Source: Proteromonas lacertae | Taxonomy: Eukaryota; Sar; Bigyra; Opalinata; Proteromonadidae | Direction: 5' to 3' | Length of the DNA stretch: 40,969 nt | Assembly: GCA_002245135.1 (NCBI GenBank) | Contig: NGBS01000904.1 | Span: 1 to 40,969, forward strand | Made by a program: the position numbers and the translations under genes | Notes under the pieces: generated by a model | The model's input: only the letters and a program-made list of their open reading frames with translations | What the model was told of the DNA's origin: nothing | The model's database searches: none | In this document: in pieces, positions 10,333 to 24,359 of the stretch | Layout of the letters: every line of letters starts with the position of its first letter | Numbering within the stretch: position 1 is the first letter of the stretch

Positions 10333-13300
10333 ATGTCTCAATCTGCTAGAACTGCACCAAGGGAAATATCCATTGATGGAAGTGTTAGTTTTAGTCCAAG
10401 AGAATTACCAGAATGGTCAAAGAAGAAAGTAAAGGATCATAGAAGAGAAGAATATTTATCTTCTACTTTAGAAGAAGGATCCGTGCTTTATCATAAGCAG
10501 AACCATCGTATTCTATACGAATCAAAAGGACCAAACAATATTCCACGTAAATATCAAAAACCAGGTATAGCTGCACGCAGAAATCACATATCTTACAAAG
10601 AAGCAGGTATAAAACCATTCCCTGTCTCAGAACACACTAAATTACGTAATTATCATCCAATATCCATTATCCCATCAGATAATTCATATATACCACATCC
10701 TCCAGAATCGGAATCACCTCGTTTAATGTCTTCATTAGAATTAACTAGATCTACCTATGCAGAGTCAATAGACAATCCTATTCCAGATTTACCAATGTTA
10801 AAATCAGTATTATTTGATGAAAATCCATCGCTTATTGACTGGAACCCTCCAGTTTATGATAGATACTATTTAAAGATAGATTCCTCCAAATTACCACCAT
10901 TAGAAGAATTCGATGATATTTCCTCAGAGTCTCATACACCAGAAGAGTGGTTACAAATCTGTACAACAGGTAAATCACCGTATTATGGAGATGGTGGTTG
11001 GAAATGGGCAGAGTGTGATATAAAATCATACAATCCATCTACAAAGCGTTATTCAATAGAATACAAATTTTTAAACCATATAAAGCGTGAAGTGTCAAGA
11101 TTCAATTTAATCTTTGATGATGAGGATGAACAGCTGTTCCGTCAGAGAGTAAGAGATGCAATGGAAAGAAGAGAAGAGTTTAAGCAGAATATGAGATATC
11201 AATACTACCTCGATAGTGCATTACCTCCAATTACATCAATCGCAGACGAATGGTTAGATAACATTTACGAAATGGTGATATCACAACCACTGCTTAAAAA
11301 TCCTAATAAAGATTCATTAGCATCATTAGGAAAAGAAATAAAACAAAGATACGATACTTCAATGAAAGTTGCTTCATTATTAGTTCAATTGAAGTTTGAT
11401 AATGATTTGTTTCAAACATATTTGACTTATGGCTTGCCACTACCAGAAGATCCAAGCTTGAAGAAGTTCGTCCCAGTTCCTGTCCCATATTACAACTTCC
11501 AGGAATATAAAGAACCAATTAATACTAGTTGTATAGTCAATCCAAATTTGATTGAATTATTTCATAGTTGTTATAAAGCTTATCAAACTAAAATTGGTGA
11601 TAAAGTATATATATAATATATATTATTATTATTATTTATTATTATATTATAAATAGTTATTATTCGATGCAGAACTAACCAATTTACCTATTCCAGTAAA
11701 TTTGAAAGTATTTGAAGAATATCAAATCAAAGTTTGTGATGAATTAATCGAATTAATAAGAGATAAATGGTACACAGCTTGTTTTGAATTTGCTCAAGAT
11801 TATTTATTAGATCAATATAACTTTTATATGGCAGAAATAGATGAATATAATGAATCTGAGTTGAAACAAGTGTTGAAATTATTCAATGATCGATTATCAA
11901 CTACTTTAAGAGATTTATTGATAAATACAATCAATTCATTGATTGAGTTTATGTTGAAATATAAACCTGTAAAATATAATGAAACAGATCGAGAAATTGA
12001 TAATTATTCCACTGTAAATAGTGAATATGAGGAATATAGAAAGAGAGAAGAAGAGAAGGAAAGAAAACGATTAGAAGAAGAAGAACGTAAAAGAAAAGAA
12101 GCTGAAGAAAAAGCTAAAAAAGAAGCTGAAGAAAAAGCTAAAAAGAATAAAAAGAAGAATAACATGGATATGGATATGGAACAACAACAACAGCAGCAAC
12201 AACAACAAGATGATGAAGAAGAAGAGAAAATGCGAAAAGAGAAAGAGAATGAAATAATTCGTCCATCTACTCCTGATTGTTTTAAACCATATGAATTCTA
12301 CTATATTCGTCCTCCTGAAGATACTACATGGTGTAGTTGGAATGATTGTTTATTAGATATTCACTTAGTTCCTGTTGATAAAGAAGTGATGCTTTCTAAT
12401 ACAAAAGATGATATTTTAGAGACATTTTTACATATTTTAAATCATATTTTAGAGAAAATCCAATCATTTGATCGATTAGATACTGAATTAATGAGGTTAG
12501 TAACAATTCCTCCAACTAAATTAATACGAATTGAAGTAGATGATCCACAGTTTGTATATGTAGATGAATTGATTGATAAAGCAAAAGATATTATTACAGA
12601 AGTTGTAGAATCAAGTTGTAATGGCCCTAATATATTATGTAATAGATATAGTTATTATTCTAAAGCATATATTCAAATATTAGAATATACATTACCATAT
12701 ACTGGTATTAAAGATTTAGATGATATATTACATGAATTACAGAAATTAACTTATGGTAAACACAACATAGAAAATGAATCATTTGATATTGAAAGGTTTG
12801 GCTTGGTGAATTTAACAACTCGTGAAACCAAGGATTATTATTTGAATCAGTTTACTAATAAAATGAATTATTATTTCGATTTAATCTCTTCAGTTGGTCA
12901 ACAACAATTAGAAGATGTGAATAATGAATATGAAAAGTTATTAAAGCAAATTACCTTCAGACCAAATAATGAAGATGAATTTAAGAAAGTAAAAGAAGAT
13001 ATATCTAACTTAGAAAGTAATATAAATGTACTGATAGCTCAAGTTGAAGATATACATCATTGTTTAACTTCTATTTATCAATTCTATTATTCATTACCTG
13101 AAGAAACATTCAATTTATCATATGATGTAATGAAATGGCCAGCCACTTTGAGAGACACAAAGCAAACGTGTTTGAGAAAAATGATGAAGAGAAAGACTCA
13201 AATGATGGAACAATTGGAGCAAGATAAAGAGTTATTTAATATAGAAGTTGCTCAATTTATACCAGAAGTGAAATCATTCTATATGGCAGGAGATTGGGAA

Positions 13301-16300
13301 AAAGCAGATGATACTGCTTTAGCTATCTTTGCATTAGATGAAAGATTAAAGAAAGCATTAGAAAAAGTGGAAAATATTCATAAAAGAGAAGATATTTTTG
13401 AAGTAGAACAGACTGAATATGATGATATTGAAAAGGCGATTGATCTGTTTGAACCGCATTTGAAATTATGGACGATGATATATGACTTTAAGAATGATAA
13501 GGAAGGATGGGAAACTACTAATTTCTTCACTTTAGATCCACAAGAGATTACTAATAAAGTAAATGAATGGTGGACTCTATCTTATAAGCTTGCTAAAAAG
13601 CTTGAAAAAGATTTCCCAAAACCATCAGAAATGGCTAAAAAGTTGAGAGAAGAAAGTGATGCTTTTAAAGATGATATTCCAATCATAACAGCCTTAGGAA
13701 GTAAATCACTGAAAGATCGTCATTGGGAGAAGCTATCATCATTATTATGTCCAGAAGGAACAATGGTTATTAATCCAAATGCTGAAGAAATTACACTCCA
13801 ACAATTAATAGATATGAATGTAATGGAACACTGGGAAGAAGTTCAAGAAATTACTGTTGTTGCTGAGAAAGAATATGCATTAGAAAAAGCATTAAATCAA
13901 ATGATGAAAGAATGGGATGATATTAAATTTGAATGTATTTTATATAGAAATACTGGAAGTTATGTTATTAAAGGAGTTGAAGATATAATGGCATTATTAG
14001 ATGATCATATTGTAAAGACTCAAACAATGATGGGAAGTCCATATATAGCTGCATTGAAAAGTGATGCTAAGAATTGGGAAAGGAAATTAATATATGCACA
14101 AACATTGATTGATGAATGGTTGGCTTGTCAGAAGACTTGGATGTATTTAGAGCCAATATTTAGTAGTGAAGATATTATGAGACAAATGCCAAATGAAGGT
14201 AGAAGATTTGCTGCTGTTGATACATTATGGAGATCAACAATGAGTGAAACTTATGCTCAACCAAGAGTAATGGATATTGCATCGAAAGAGAAACTATTAG
14301 ATAAATTTAAAGGAGCAAATAATTTGCTTGAGATTATTCAAACAGGTTTGAATGATTATTTGGAGTTGAAGAGATTGAAATTTCCAAGATTTTTCTTCTT
14401 ATCGAATGATGGATTATTAGAAATCTTATCACAAACAAAAGATCCAAAAGCAGTTCAACCTCATTTAGGTAAATGTTTTGAAGGTATGAATCAAGTAGTA
14501 TTTAACTGTGATGATGGTGGTAAAGAAGATGATTTAACAATTACAACAATGGTTAGTTCAGAAGGTGAAAGAGTAAAGTTATTAAAACCAGTAGATCCAA
14601 ATGAAGGTCAATGTAAAGGTAATGTAGAAGAATGGTTATTATTATTAGAATCATCTATGAGATTAACTATTAAAGATATTATCAAACAAGCATCAGTTGC
14701 TTATCCAATTAGTGAAAGAACTGAATGGGTTTTGAATTGGCCTGGTCAAGTTGTATTATGTGTAAATCAATTAGTATGGACTCAGGAAGTAACAACAGCC
14801 ATATTAAGTGGTAAATCAAATGCTTTACCTGATTATGTACAAAAATTAAACAAACAATTAGGTGATATAGTCAAACTAGTTCGAGGTGATTTGACAAACA
14901 TGGCAAGAATCAGTTTAGGTGCTTTAACAGTCATTGATGTCCATGCAAGAGATGTTGTAGTTGATATGATCAAACAAAAAGTTGAAACAGAAGATGATTT
15001 TGGTTGGATGGCACAATTACGTTATTATTGGGAAGAAAAGAAAGATGATTATAATCGTTATGGTGAAGATCCACATAATATGATTGCAAGAATAGTGAAT
15101 GCATCTGTTATGTATGGATATGAATACTTAGGTAATAGTACAAGACTGGTAATTACTCCATTAACTGATAGATGTTATAGAACAATGATGGGAGCTGTAT
15201 CTTTAGATTATGGTGGTGCTCCAGCTGGTCCTGCTGGTACAGGTAAGACTGAAACAGTGAAAGATCTGAGTAAAGCTGTTGCATTCCAATGTGTAGTATT
15301 TAATTGTTCTGATGGTTTAGATTATAAAGCTATGGCTAAGTTCTTTAAAGGTTTAGCTGCTTCTGGTGCTTGGGCTTGTTTTGATGAATTTAATAGAATT
15401 GAATTAGAAGTGTTGTCTGTGATTGCTCAACAATTATTAACAATCTTAAAAGCCAAAAGAGCAAGAGTTGCTAGATTTATATTTGAAGGAACAAATATTC
15501 CATTAAATCCAGATTGTAATTCATTCATTACAATGAATCCCGGTTATGCTGGTAGATCAGAATTACCTGATAATTTAAAAGCACTATTCAGAGATTGCGC
15601 TATGATGGTTCCTGATTATGCAATGATTGCTGAAATTAAACTATATTCTTTTGGTTTTGAAGATGCTAGAAATATGGCAAGAAAACTAACTCAAGTATTG
15701 AGATTATGTTCTGAACAATTATCTAGTCAAAAGCATTATGATTATGGTATGAGAGCGGTGTTTTCAATCTTAGTAAGAGCTGGTAATTTACGACAAGAAA
15801 GAGATTGGAGTGAAGATTTGATTGTATTATCTGCTATTGTAGATGTAAACTTACCAAAGTTCACTAATAATGATATTCCATTGTTTCAAGGTATTATATC
15901 TGATTTATTCCCTGGTGTAAAGTCTCCACAACCTGATTATGGTCCGCTGATTCCATCAATCTTAGCAAATTGTGAAAAGAATAATTTACAACCTGTTAAA
16001 GGTTTTACAACATCAGTTGTTCAGTTATGGGAAACTGTGGTAGTTCGACATGGTTTGATGTTGGTTGGTGAAACTGGTTGTGGTAAAACAAAGGTAATGA
16101 GAGTATTAGCAGCTGCTTTAGGTGATAATAATGGTGTTGGTCCTTATACAAATGTTCAAATAATTACAATGAATCCTAAATCAATCACACAAGGACAATT
16201 GTATGGTAAATTTGATGAAAATACAAATGAATGGACTGATGGTGTATTAGCTGTAAAGTTTAGAAATTCCTGTAGAGATACAAGTACTGATAGATTTTGG

Positions 16301-19300
16301 ATTGTATTTGATGGTCCAGTAGATGCAGTTTGGATTGAAAATATGAATACTGTGTTAGATGATAATAAGAAATTATGTTTAAACAGTGGTGAAGTTATTA
16401 AAATGACACCAAGAATGACTATGGTATTTGAAGTAGAAGATTTGAAAGAAGCATCACCAGCTACAGTGAGTAGATGTGGTATGGTGTATATGGAACAATC
16501 TAGATTAGGATGGGATGCATTAGTTCGAAGTTGGTTGAATAATTTATCAGATGATTTAGATAAATTTAAAGAAGAAATAATGTCATATTTTGATTGGTTA
16601 TTCCCTCCATTATTGTATGTAGTGAATAATGAATGTAAGAAACTAACACCAATTACAACATTAGAATATACAGCATCCTGTTTAAGACTATTATCCTGTC
16701 AAATGGATCAATTAGAAGAAGGTGAAGGTTCTACCAATAAAAACATTATGAAAATAATTGAAGGATTTATAATCCAAAGTATAATTTGGTCATTAGGTAT
16801 AGTTACTAATGCAGATGGTAGATTAATATTTGACAGAATATTACATAATATATGTGCTGGTAAAATGTCAGCGGATGATTTCTATGAGATATTTATAAAG
16901 AAAAATCCTTGGTATATTGAAGGACCAGAAAGTACAAAAATATTGTTAAGATCAACAGTTGTTCCATTACCAACAGATAGTGTTTATGATTGTTACTTTG
17001 TATTAAAAGGATGTAGATGGAATCAATGGAGTAATTATGTAAAAGATAATGAAATATCACCAGATGCTACTTATAATTCCATTATTATTCCAACTATTGA
17101 TACTGTTAGGACTTCACATTTTATTGATATGTTATTAAGTAATCAATATCATATATTACTCACAGGTGATACTGGTACTGGTAAATCAGTTTCAATCAAT
17201 AACAAACTGTTAAAAGAATTAGATGAAAAGTATATGTGTATAATGATGAACTTCTCAGCTCAAACCTCCTCAAACATGACTCAAGATATTATTGATGGTA
17301 AATTAATAAAGAGACGTAAAGGAGTATTAGGACCTCCATTAGGTAAAACATGTATAATATTCGTTGATGATTTGAATATGCCAGCTAAAGAGAAATATGG
17401 TGCACAACCTCCAATAGAATTATTAAGACAATGGATGGATTATCATGGTTGGTATGATCGAAAGACGAATGATTTCTGTACAATAGCTGATGTACAATTT
17501 ATCACTGCAATGGGGTTACCTGGTGGTGGAAGATCTGTTATTACACAAAGATATGTAAGACATTTCAATGTGATTGGTTTAGTTCCTTTTGAAAGAGATT
17601 CTTTGAAGAGAATTTTTACAAAATTGACTGAATGGATAATGCAGAAATATGCTTCAAGTTATAGAACAATTGGTAATTCTATTGTTGATTCTACTATACA
17701 AATATATCAGAAAATCGCTTTAGAATTACGTCCAACTCCCAATAAATCACATTATACATTCAATCTTCGTGATTTATCTAAAGTATTCCAAGGTATCTCC
17801 ATTGCTGATGCAAAATCTATTGAAAAACCTGATGATATGATAAGATTATGGGGACATGAGTGTTTGAGAGTATTCCAAGATAGATTAGTCGATGATGTTG
17901 ATAGAAAATGGTTTAATGTTTCACTTAGTTCAATATGTATGACTGTATTTGGTAAAGATTGGAATAAACAAATATGTGCTGATAGTAAGAACTTAATATA
18001 TGGTAATTTCATGAATCCTCAAGCTGATCCCAAACCTTATCAAGAAATTAATGATTATAATCACTTGAAGGAAGTAATGAGAGAATATTTAGAAGATTAT
18101 AACAATATGCATCCAACACATATGTCTTTAGTATTGTTTCAAAATGCAATAGAACATGTAGCTAGAATCAGTCGTGTTATAAACCAACCAAATGGACATT
18201 CTTTATTAGTTGGTGTTGGTGGTAGTGGAAGAAAGAGTTTAGCAACTTTAGCAACCTTTATGGCTGATTATCAATTATATAAAGTTGAATTAACAAAGAA
18301 TTATAACAGAAATGAATGGAGAGAAGATTTGAAGAAGTTATTAAAGATAAGTGGTTTAGAAGGAAAACCAGTTGTATTTTTATTCAGTGATACTCAAATC
18401 ATTAATGAAACATTTGTTGAAGATATTAACAACATATTAAACACTGGTGAAGTTCCAAATTTATTTGAATCTGATGAATTAACCCAATTATTAGAAGAAA
18501 TCTCCACATTAGCTCAAAAATCAGGTGTTAATACTGGTATTCCAGCAGAAGTATATAATTTCTTCATTCATCGTTCTAAGACCAATTTACATGTAGTTTT
18601 AGCATTTTCACCAATTGGTGATTCATTTAGAACCAGATTAAGAATGTTCCCATCACTTGTAAACTGTTGTACAATCGATTGGTTCACACAATGGCCAGAA
18701 GAAGCTTTACATTCAGTAGCCAATCATTTCTTAGATGAAATGGAATTACCTGATCGTGTAAAAGATGGCATAGTTAATGTATGTGTTGATATGCAAGAAA
18801 GAGTGAGTCATTTATCTCAGAGATTGAAAGAAGAATTAGGAAGATTCTATTATGTTACACCAACTAGTTATTTAGAATTAATTAATACATTTAAGATATT
18901 ATTAGTAGATAAACAAAAGGAAGTAAATGCAAAGAAAAGAAGATATGATAATGGATTGAACAAATTATTAGATTGTCAAGAACAAGTAGAACAAATGCAA
19001 TTAGAATTGAAAGCTCTACAACCACAATTGAAAACAGCCCAAGAAGAAACAGATGCAATGTTAGAGAAGATTGAAGCAATGCAAGCTGATACAGAAGAGA
19101 AGAAAAAAGTAGTAGAAATTGAAGAAAAAGATTGTACAAGACAAGCTGATGAAGCCAAAGCAATGGAAGCTGAATGTAATGCAGAATTAGCTGAAGCATT
19201 ACCTATTTTAGAGAAAGCAATAGAAGCTTTAAAAACAATAGATAAAAGTCATTTGACTGAAGTAAAATCAATGAAAAAACCACCAGATGGTGTAAAAATT

Positions 19301-22300
19301 ACATTAGAAGCAATTTGTATATTGTTAAAAGTAGCTCCAAAGAGAGTATTTGATTCAACAGGTAGAAAGAAGATTGATGATTATTGGGAAGTATCTCAAA
19401 AGGAAGTATTAGGTGATACTCATTTATTACAAAAACTATTAAATTATGATAAAGATCATATTCTAGTAGAAATCATTACCAAAGTCAAACCTTATTTGTC
19501 AATGGAAAAATTCCAACCAAAAGCTGTTTATACTGCCTCCTTTGCTGCTGGTGGTTTATGTCAATGGGTTCATGCTATAGTAAAGTATGATGAAGTTGCT
19601 AAAGTTATAGCACCTAAAAGAACTGCATTAGAAAGAGCACAAGAAGATAAAGCGAAAGCTGAAGCTCAATTAGCAACCAAACGAGCTGAATTGAAAGAAT
19701 TAGTAGATCAAGTCGAAGCATTACAAAGACAATTAGATAATACAATGAAGAAGAAAGAAGAATTAGAAAAACAAGTAGATGATTGTATGAAGAAATTAGA
19801 TCGAGCTCAAAGATTGATAGGTGGTTTAGGAGGTGAAAAAACACGTTGGACTGAATTCTCCGCAAGTTTAGGAAATGATTATTATAATTTAGTTGGTGAT
19901 ATATTACTCTCCAGTGGTGTAATTGCTTATTTAGGATGTTTCCCAACACAATATCGTAGTGAATGTATTAAAGATTGGTTTGAATTATTAGATCAACAAT
20001 CAATACCGAAATCAGAAGTTTATTCTTTAACCACCGTTTTAGGAGATCCAATAGCCATAAGACAATGGACAATATGGAAATTGCCAAATGATTCTTTCTC
20101 AATTGATAATGCTATTATGTTATTTAAATCAAATAGATGGCCTTTAATGATTGATCCTCAAGGACAAGCTAATCGTTGGGTGAGAAATATGGAGAATGAA
20201 AATCAATTGAAAATAGTAAAACAGTCAGCTTCAACTTTACAAAGATCATTAGAAAATGCAATTCAATTTGGTTCACCATTATTAATAGAGAATGTTCCTG
20301 AATATTTAGAGCCATTATTAGAACCAATATTAATGAAAGAAGTGATAATTGTAGGTGGAACTTCAAGTATAAGAATTGGTGATAATACAGTAAATTATGA
20401 TGAAAAATTCCGATTATATATAACAACAAGATTAAGAAATCCACATTATCCACCTGAAACTTGTGTAAAAGTGAATTTATTGAACTTTATGGCAACTCAA
20501 GAAGGTTTACAAGATCAATTATTAGGTATATTAGTAGGAAAAGAACAAGGAAGTTTAGAACAACGAAGAGTAGAATTGGTATTAAAAGATGCAGAATATA
20601 AAAAGACATTGAAAGATATTGAAGATCAAATTTTACACTTATTAGCTTCATCTGAAGGTGATATATTAGAAGATGAAAAGTTGATTGACACTTTAGCCAA
20701 ATCCAAACAAACCTCCAATGAGATTATGAATGCTGTAAAGAGTGCTGAAGCAACACAACAACAAATATCGCAAGTTAGAACAAGTTATATTCCAGTAGCA
20801 GAAAGAGCATCAGCTTTATTCTTCTGTATTTCTGATTTAGCTGGTATTGAACCAATGTATCAATATTCATTGGATTGGTATATTAATCTATTCTTATTAT
20901 CAATTGATAAAGCTGTAAGAACTAATAAAATCAAAGATCGATTGAATAATTTGAATAATACATTCACTTATATATTATATGAGAATGTATGTCGATCTTT
21001 ATTTGAAAAAGATAAGTTATTATTCTCGTTCTTATTATGTACAAAGATATTATTAATTAATAATGAATTAGATCCAGCTGCCTTTAGATATTTATTAACA
21101 GGTAATACTGCGTTGACAGTAGATGAACCAAATCCAGTAAACTCTGATCCAAAATGGCTAAGTGATAAGAGTTGGAAAGATTTAGTAGGTTTAAGAAAGA
21201 TTCAAGGAATGGAAAAAATAACTGAAATATTCAAAAAGAATATAAAGAAATGGGAAGAATTGTATTACAGTAGTGATCCAATTGAAAAACTGGATGATTT
21301 AATAGGTGGAACATTTGGTAATACTTTCCACAAACTATTAATCATCAAATCCATAAGAAGTGATGTAGTTGTTCCAATGTTACAATTATTTATAACTGAA
21401 AAGATTGGTAGAAAATTCATTGAAATTCCAAGTAGTGATTTAATGGCTTGTTATAATGATTCTAACTGTTGTGCTCCATTAATCTTCGTATTATCTCCAG
21501 GTGCTGCTCCAATGAATGAATTATTGAAATTAGCTGATAAAATGGGTTTATCTAAAAAACTATTTAGTGTTTCATTAGGTCAAGGTCAAGGTAAAATCGC
21601 TCAAAATGCAATAGCTGAAGCTGTGGATCGAGGTACTTGGGTTTGTTTACAAAACTGTCATTTAGCCGAAAGTTGGATGCCTGAATTAGAGAGAATTTGT
21701 GAAGAAATATCTCCTGAAACTACTCATCCTGATTTCCGGTTATGGTTAACTTCCATGCCTTCTCCCAAATTCCCAGCTACAATCTTACAAAATGGAGTAA
21801 AAATGACAACTGAACCTCCGAAAGGTTTATTAAACAGTTTACAAGGTACTTATAACTCATTGGATAAAGAATGGTTTGAAAAGAATAAGAAAAGTAATGA
21901 ATTTAAGAAATTATTATTTGGTTTAGCTTTCTTCCATGCAACAGTTCGAGAAAGAGTAAAATTTGGTCCATTAGGTTGGAATATTCCTTATGTATTTGCT
22001 GATTCTGATTTACAAATCTCAATGGATCAATTGATGTTATTTTTGAATGATTATGAAGAGATTAATTTCGAGATGTTAACTTATTTAGCTGGTGAATGTA
22101 ATTATGGAGGTCGAGTAACTGATGATAAAGATCGTCGATGTTTAATGAATATTTTAAGTGATTTCTATACAATCGATATATTAGATGATAATTATAAATT
22201 CTCACCTTCTGGTATTTATTATGCACCTCCTGATGGTCCATTAGAATCTTATATCGAATATATCAAAACCTTACCAATCAATGAAAATCCAGAGATTTAT

Positions 22301-23269
22301 GGTTTACATGATAATGCGAATATCACTTGTGCAAATCAAGAAACCAGTCGAATTTTAGATAATATTTTATCCCTTCAACCTCGAACAAGTAGTGGAAGTG
22401 GATTGAGTTGGGAAGATCAATTAATGGAATTAGCTCAAACAATCGAAAAGAGAGTTCCTGATCCATTTGATATAGAAAAAGTATCAGTAAAATATCCAGT
22501 AATATATGAAGAAAGTTTAAATACAGTGTTAGTTCAAGAATTGATGAGATTTAATGATTTATTATTAGTAGTGAAAAGTACATTGGTTGATGTTCAAAAA
22601 GCAATAAAAGGATTAGTGGTAATGAGTAGTGAATTAGAAGAATTAGGAAATAGTATGGTAAATGGAAGTGTTCCAGAGAAATGGAAAAATGTATCTTATC
22701 CATCTTTGAAACCATTAGGAAGTTATGTAAATGATTTATGTCAAAGAATTGACTTTTTAAATACTTGGATTGATTATGGATCTCCCAATGAATTTTGGCT
22801 AAGTGGTTTTTTCTTTACTCAATCATTTTTAACTGGAACTCGTCAGAATTATGCTCGAAAATATACAATTCCGATTGATGAAATAACTTATGATTTCCGA
22901 GTAATAAATAAAGAAGAACAAAGTAAAATCACTGAAAAAGCAGCTGATGGTTGTTATGTATATGGTTTATTTATTGAAGGAGCAAATTGGAATTATGAAA
23001 CAATGACATTAGATGAAAGTAATCCAAAAGAATTATTTGTTGAAATGCCTCACATTCATTTACAACCAAAAAGAATTGATGAGATAGACGAGAGTGAACA
23101 TCGATATGAATGTCCAACTTATAAAACATCTGAAAGAAGAGGTGTATTATCAACAACAGGTCATAGTACGAATTTTGTGATGATGATCAATTTACCAATG
23201 AAAGCTGAACATGATCAGAAACATTGGATAAAACGAGGTGTTGCTTTATTAACTCAATTAGATGATTAA
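10333..23269 (+). CDS. Axonemal inner-arm dynein heavy chain, DNAH1-like
   Basis: Exon 1 (10333-11604) and exon 2 (11657-23269) join across a 52-nt GTATAT...AAATAG intron to give 4,294 residues, close to DNAH1-class heavy chains. The N-terminal region has a WKWAECDIKSYNP-type block and a FNLIFDDEDEQLFRQRVRDA block reminiscent of DNAH1. The motor is complete. P-loops are GPAGTGKT (AAA1, ~1615), GETGCGKT (AAA2, ~1895), GDTGTGKS (AAA3, ~2261) and GVGGSGRKS (AAA4, ~2610). AAA1 Walker B is ACFDEFNRIE. The stalk coiled coils lie at ~2836-2955 and ~3078-3150, flanking a microtubule-binding domain with KKPPDGVK. The C-terminal domain carries GCYVYGLFIEGANW. The product would power ciliary bending from the inner dynein arm. 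Oddity: a Lys/Glu-rich segment with a nine-residue poly-Gln run sits in the tail (12040-12260). DNAH1 type rests on length and N-terminal blocks; axonemal dynein itself is certain. Confidence 0.95.
11605..11656 (+). other. Intron of the dynein gene (52 nt)
   Basis: GTATATATAATATA...TATAAATAG removes an in-frame TAA at 11614-11616 and joins ...GDK to LLFDAEL... in phase 0. Both the 5' GTAT and the 3' ATAG match the introns of the neighbouring genes. Confidence 0.85.
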
Positions 23270-23547
23270 TTATTATAATATATTATTTAATATATTCATC
23301 TTGTTTATGTTTACTAGATGTATTAAGTAATAAATGAAAATGAATAAACAATAATTGAAAATATAGTTGTTTTATTTGAGAATATATATATATTTCTTTT
23401 ACAATTCTCTCTTTTCTTTCCATATTAATGGATGATTTTAAATGTTTAAATATTGAAGATTTTCATTTACTAATTTGACAATACTATTCAGATTTCTCCT
23501 ATATTATAACATAATAATTAAAAATGGATGAATAGAAATCAAGCTTG
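23270..23547. other. AT-rich spacer between dynein gene and element A
   Basis: No ORF, RNA or repeat is seen, apart from an AT dinucleotide run near 23383-23393. It would contain the dynein 3' end and poly(A) site. The left flank of the element A insertion site is within it. Confidence 0.5.
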
Positions 23548-23553
23548 TATATA

Positions 23554-23610
23554 GTATATAAATGGGACTCTGACACTTGTACCATAGTCCCATTTACGTA
23601 AGGTTCCTAC
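23554..23610 (+). repeat. Element A left terminal inverted repeat
   Basis: Starts GTATATAAATGGGACTC and ends GTAAGGTTCCTAC. It matches the reverse complement of 30905-30962 with about one substitution and a 1-nt indel. It contains its own palindrome: TAAATGGGACT (23559-23569) and AGTCCCATTTA (23586-23596) around a 16-nt spacer. Confidence 0.9.
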
Positions 23611-23683
23611 TGTGTCAACTTCCCTATGAGACGATCTAGAGTCTCTTGCTGCGCTGGTAACAAGTTACCAAATGGTAACTCCG

Positions 23684-24044
23684 GGAGGTTCTAGCTAGTT
23701 GTGGATTTCTCAAGGCCCTTGAAGATAATGATTAGCAATCTCGGAAGGCTTCTGAAGGTAAGTTTTATCATCCTTATAACTCTCCTAGATAAGTTCATCC
23801 ACGACCTTCCCGAGAAGAACAGCCTTGTTGGCAAGGAAGGAATCTCCCATCATGAGAGATTCCCTGACGTAGTCATGCACGGCTGGACGTATCTGGGAAG
23901 GTCTTGATGGTTCTTCTATTAATCAGTGACTTTACAACTGGAGGTTCTGGTTAGTACTGGATTTTCTCAAGGCCTTGAAGATCATCGTAAGTATTCTCGG
24001 AAGCTTCCTAGAGGTAAGTCTAATCGCCCTTGTTAATCAACTAG
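23684..24044 (+). repeat. Degenerate ~105-bp direct duplication (23684-23790 / 23940-24044)
   Basis: Both copies read GGGAGGTTCT or GGAGGTTCT, then ...GGATTT(T)CTCAAGG, CC(C)TTGAAGAT, TCTCGGAAG and GGTAAGT. They differ by substitutions and small indels. Each is followed by (G)GCAAGGAAGG and a hairpin, so the duplicated unit may be longer, about 255 bp including the hairpins. Confidence 0.65.
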
Positions 24045-24083
24045 GTAACATTCAATTATCATCTATCCTAGCAAGGAAGGGAT

Positions 24084-24115
24084 GTTCCTCCTTGAGTTGT
24101 AACTCAAGGAGGAAC
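24084..24115. repeat. Perfect 15-bp-arm palindrome in element A
   Basis: GTTCCTCCTTGAGTT, a GT loop, then AACTCAAGGAGGAAC. It lies in the second copy of the duplicated subterminal unit. A weaker hairpin (GGAATCTC/GAGATTCC, 23839-23863) holds the equivalent place in the first copy. Confidence 0.8.
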
Positions 24116-24359
24116 CTCCCGACAAAGCCATGGAACTTCCATCAAAAGACTTCATTGCAAAGCCAAGGAACATCCACAGATTGTTGACTGAGTAAATTTC
24201 AATACCATTCTAAGTCTTCAAGATAAGCTACTTCTGGTAATCGTGGAAACTCAAAAGGGAATCTCAAGAGTTAACAATTGTAAAGACCTTCTTAACAATC
24301 TCCGATGAGTTCAATATTCCAGCAATTCCTATCGATCTAAGCATACAGCAATAATAATT

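Larger units (their letters stand above)
23611..24359. other. Element A left subterminal non-coding region
   Basis: About 750 bp without a convincing gene but full of structure. CTATGAGACGATCT (23624-23637) recurs inverted at 30797-30810 near the other end. GGTAAC/GTTACC inverted and direct copies lie at 23656-23679. A degenerate ~105 bp duplication pairs 23684-23790 with 23940-24044. Hairpins lie at 23839-23863 and 24084-24115. It may hold a replication origin, promoter or packaging signals; that is inference. Two short ORFs of about 70 residues here are not supported by anything else. Confidence 0.6.

Noticed and set aside
18891-20453. Several Leu-rich minus-strand ORFs under the dynein stalk region
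   Set aside because: Shadow frames of coiled-coil coding sequence; no start context, splice pattern or domain.
23701-24187. Two ~70-residue ORFs in the left subterminal region of element A
   Set aside because: They lie in the degenerate duplicated, hairpin-rich segment; the duplicate copies do not keep a common frame and no motif is seen.
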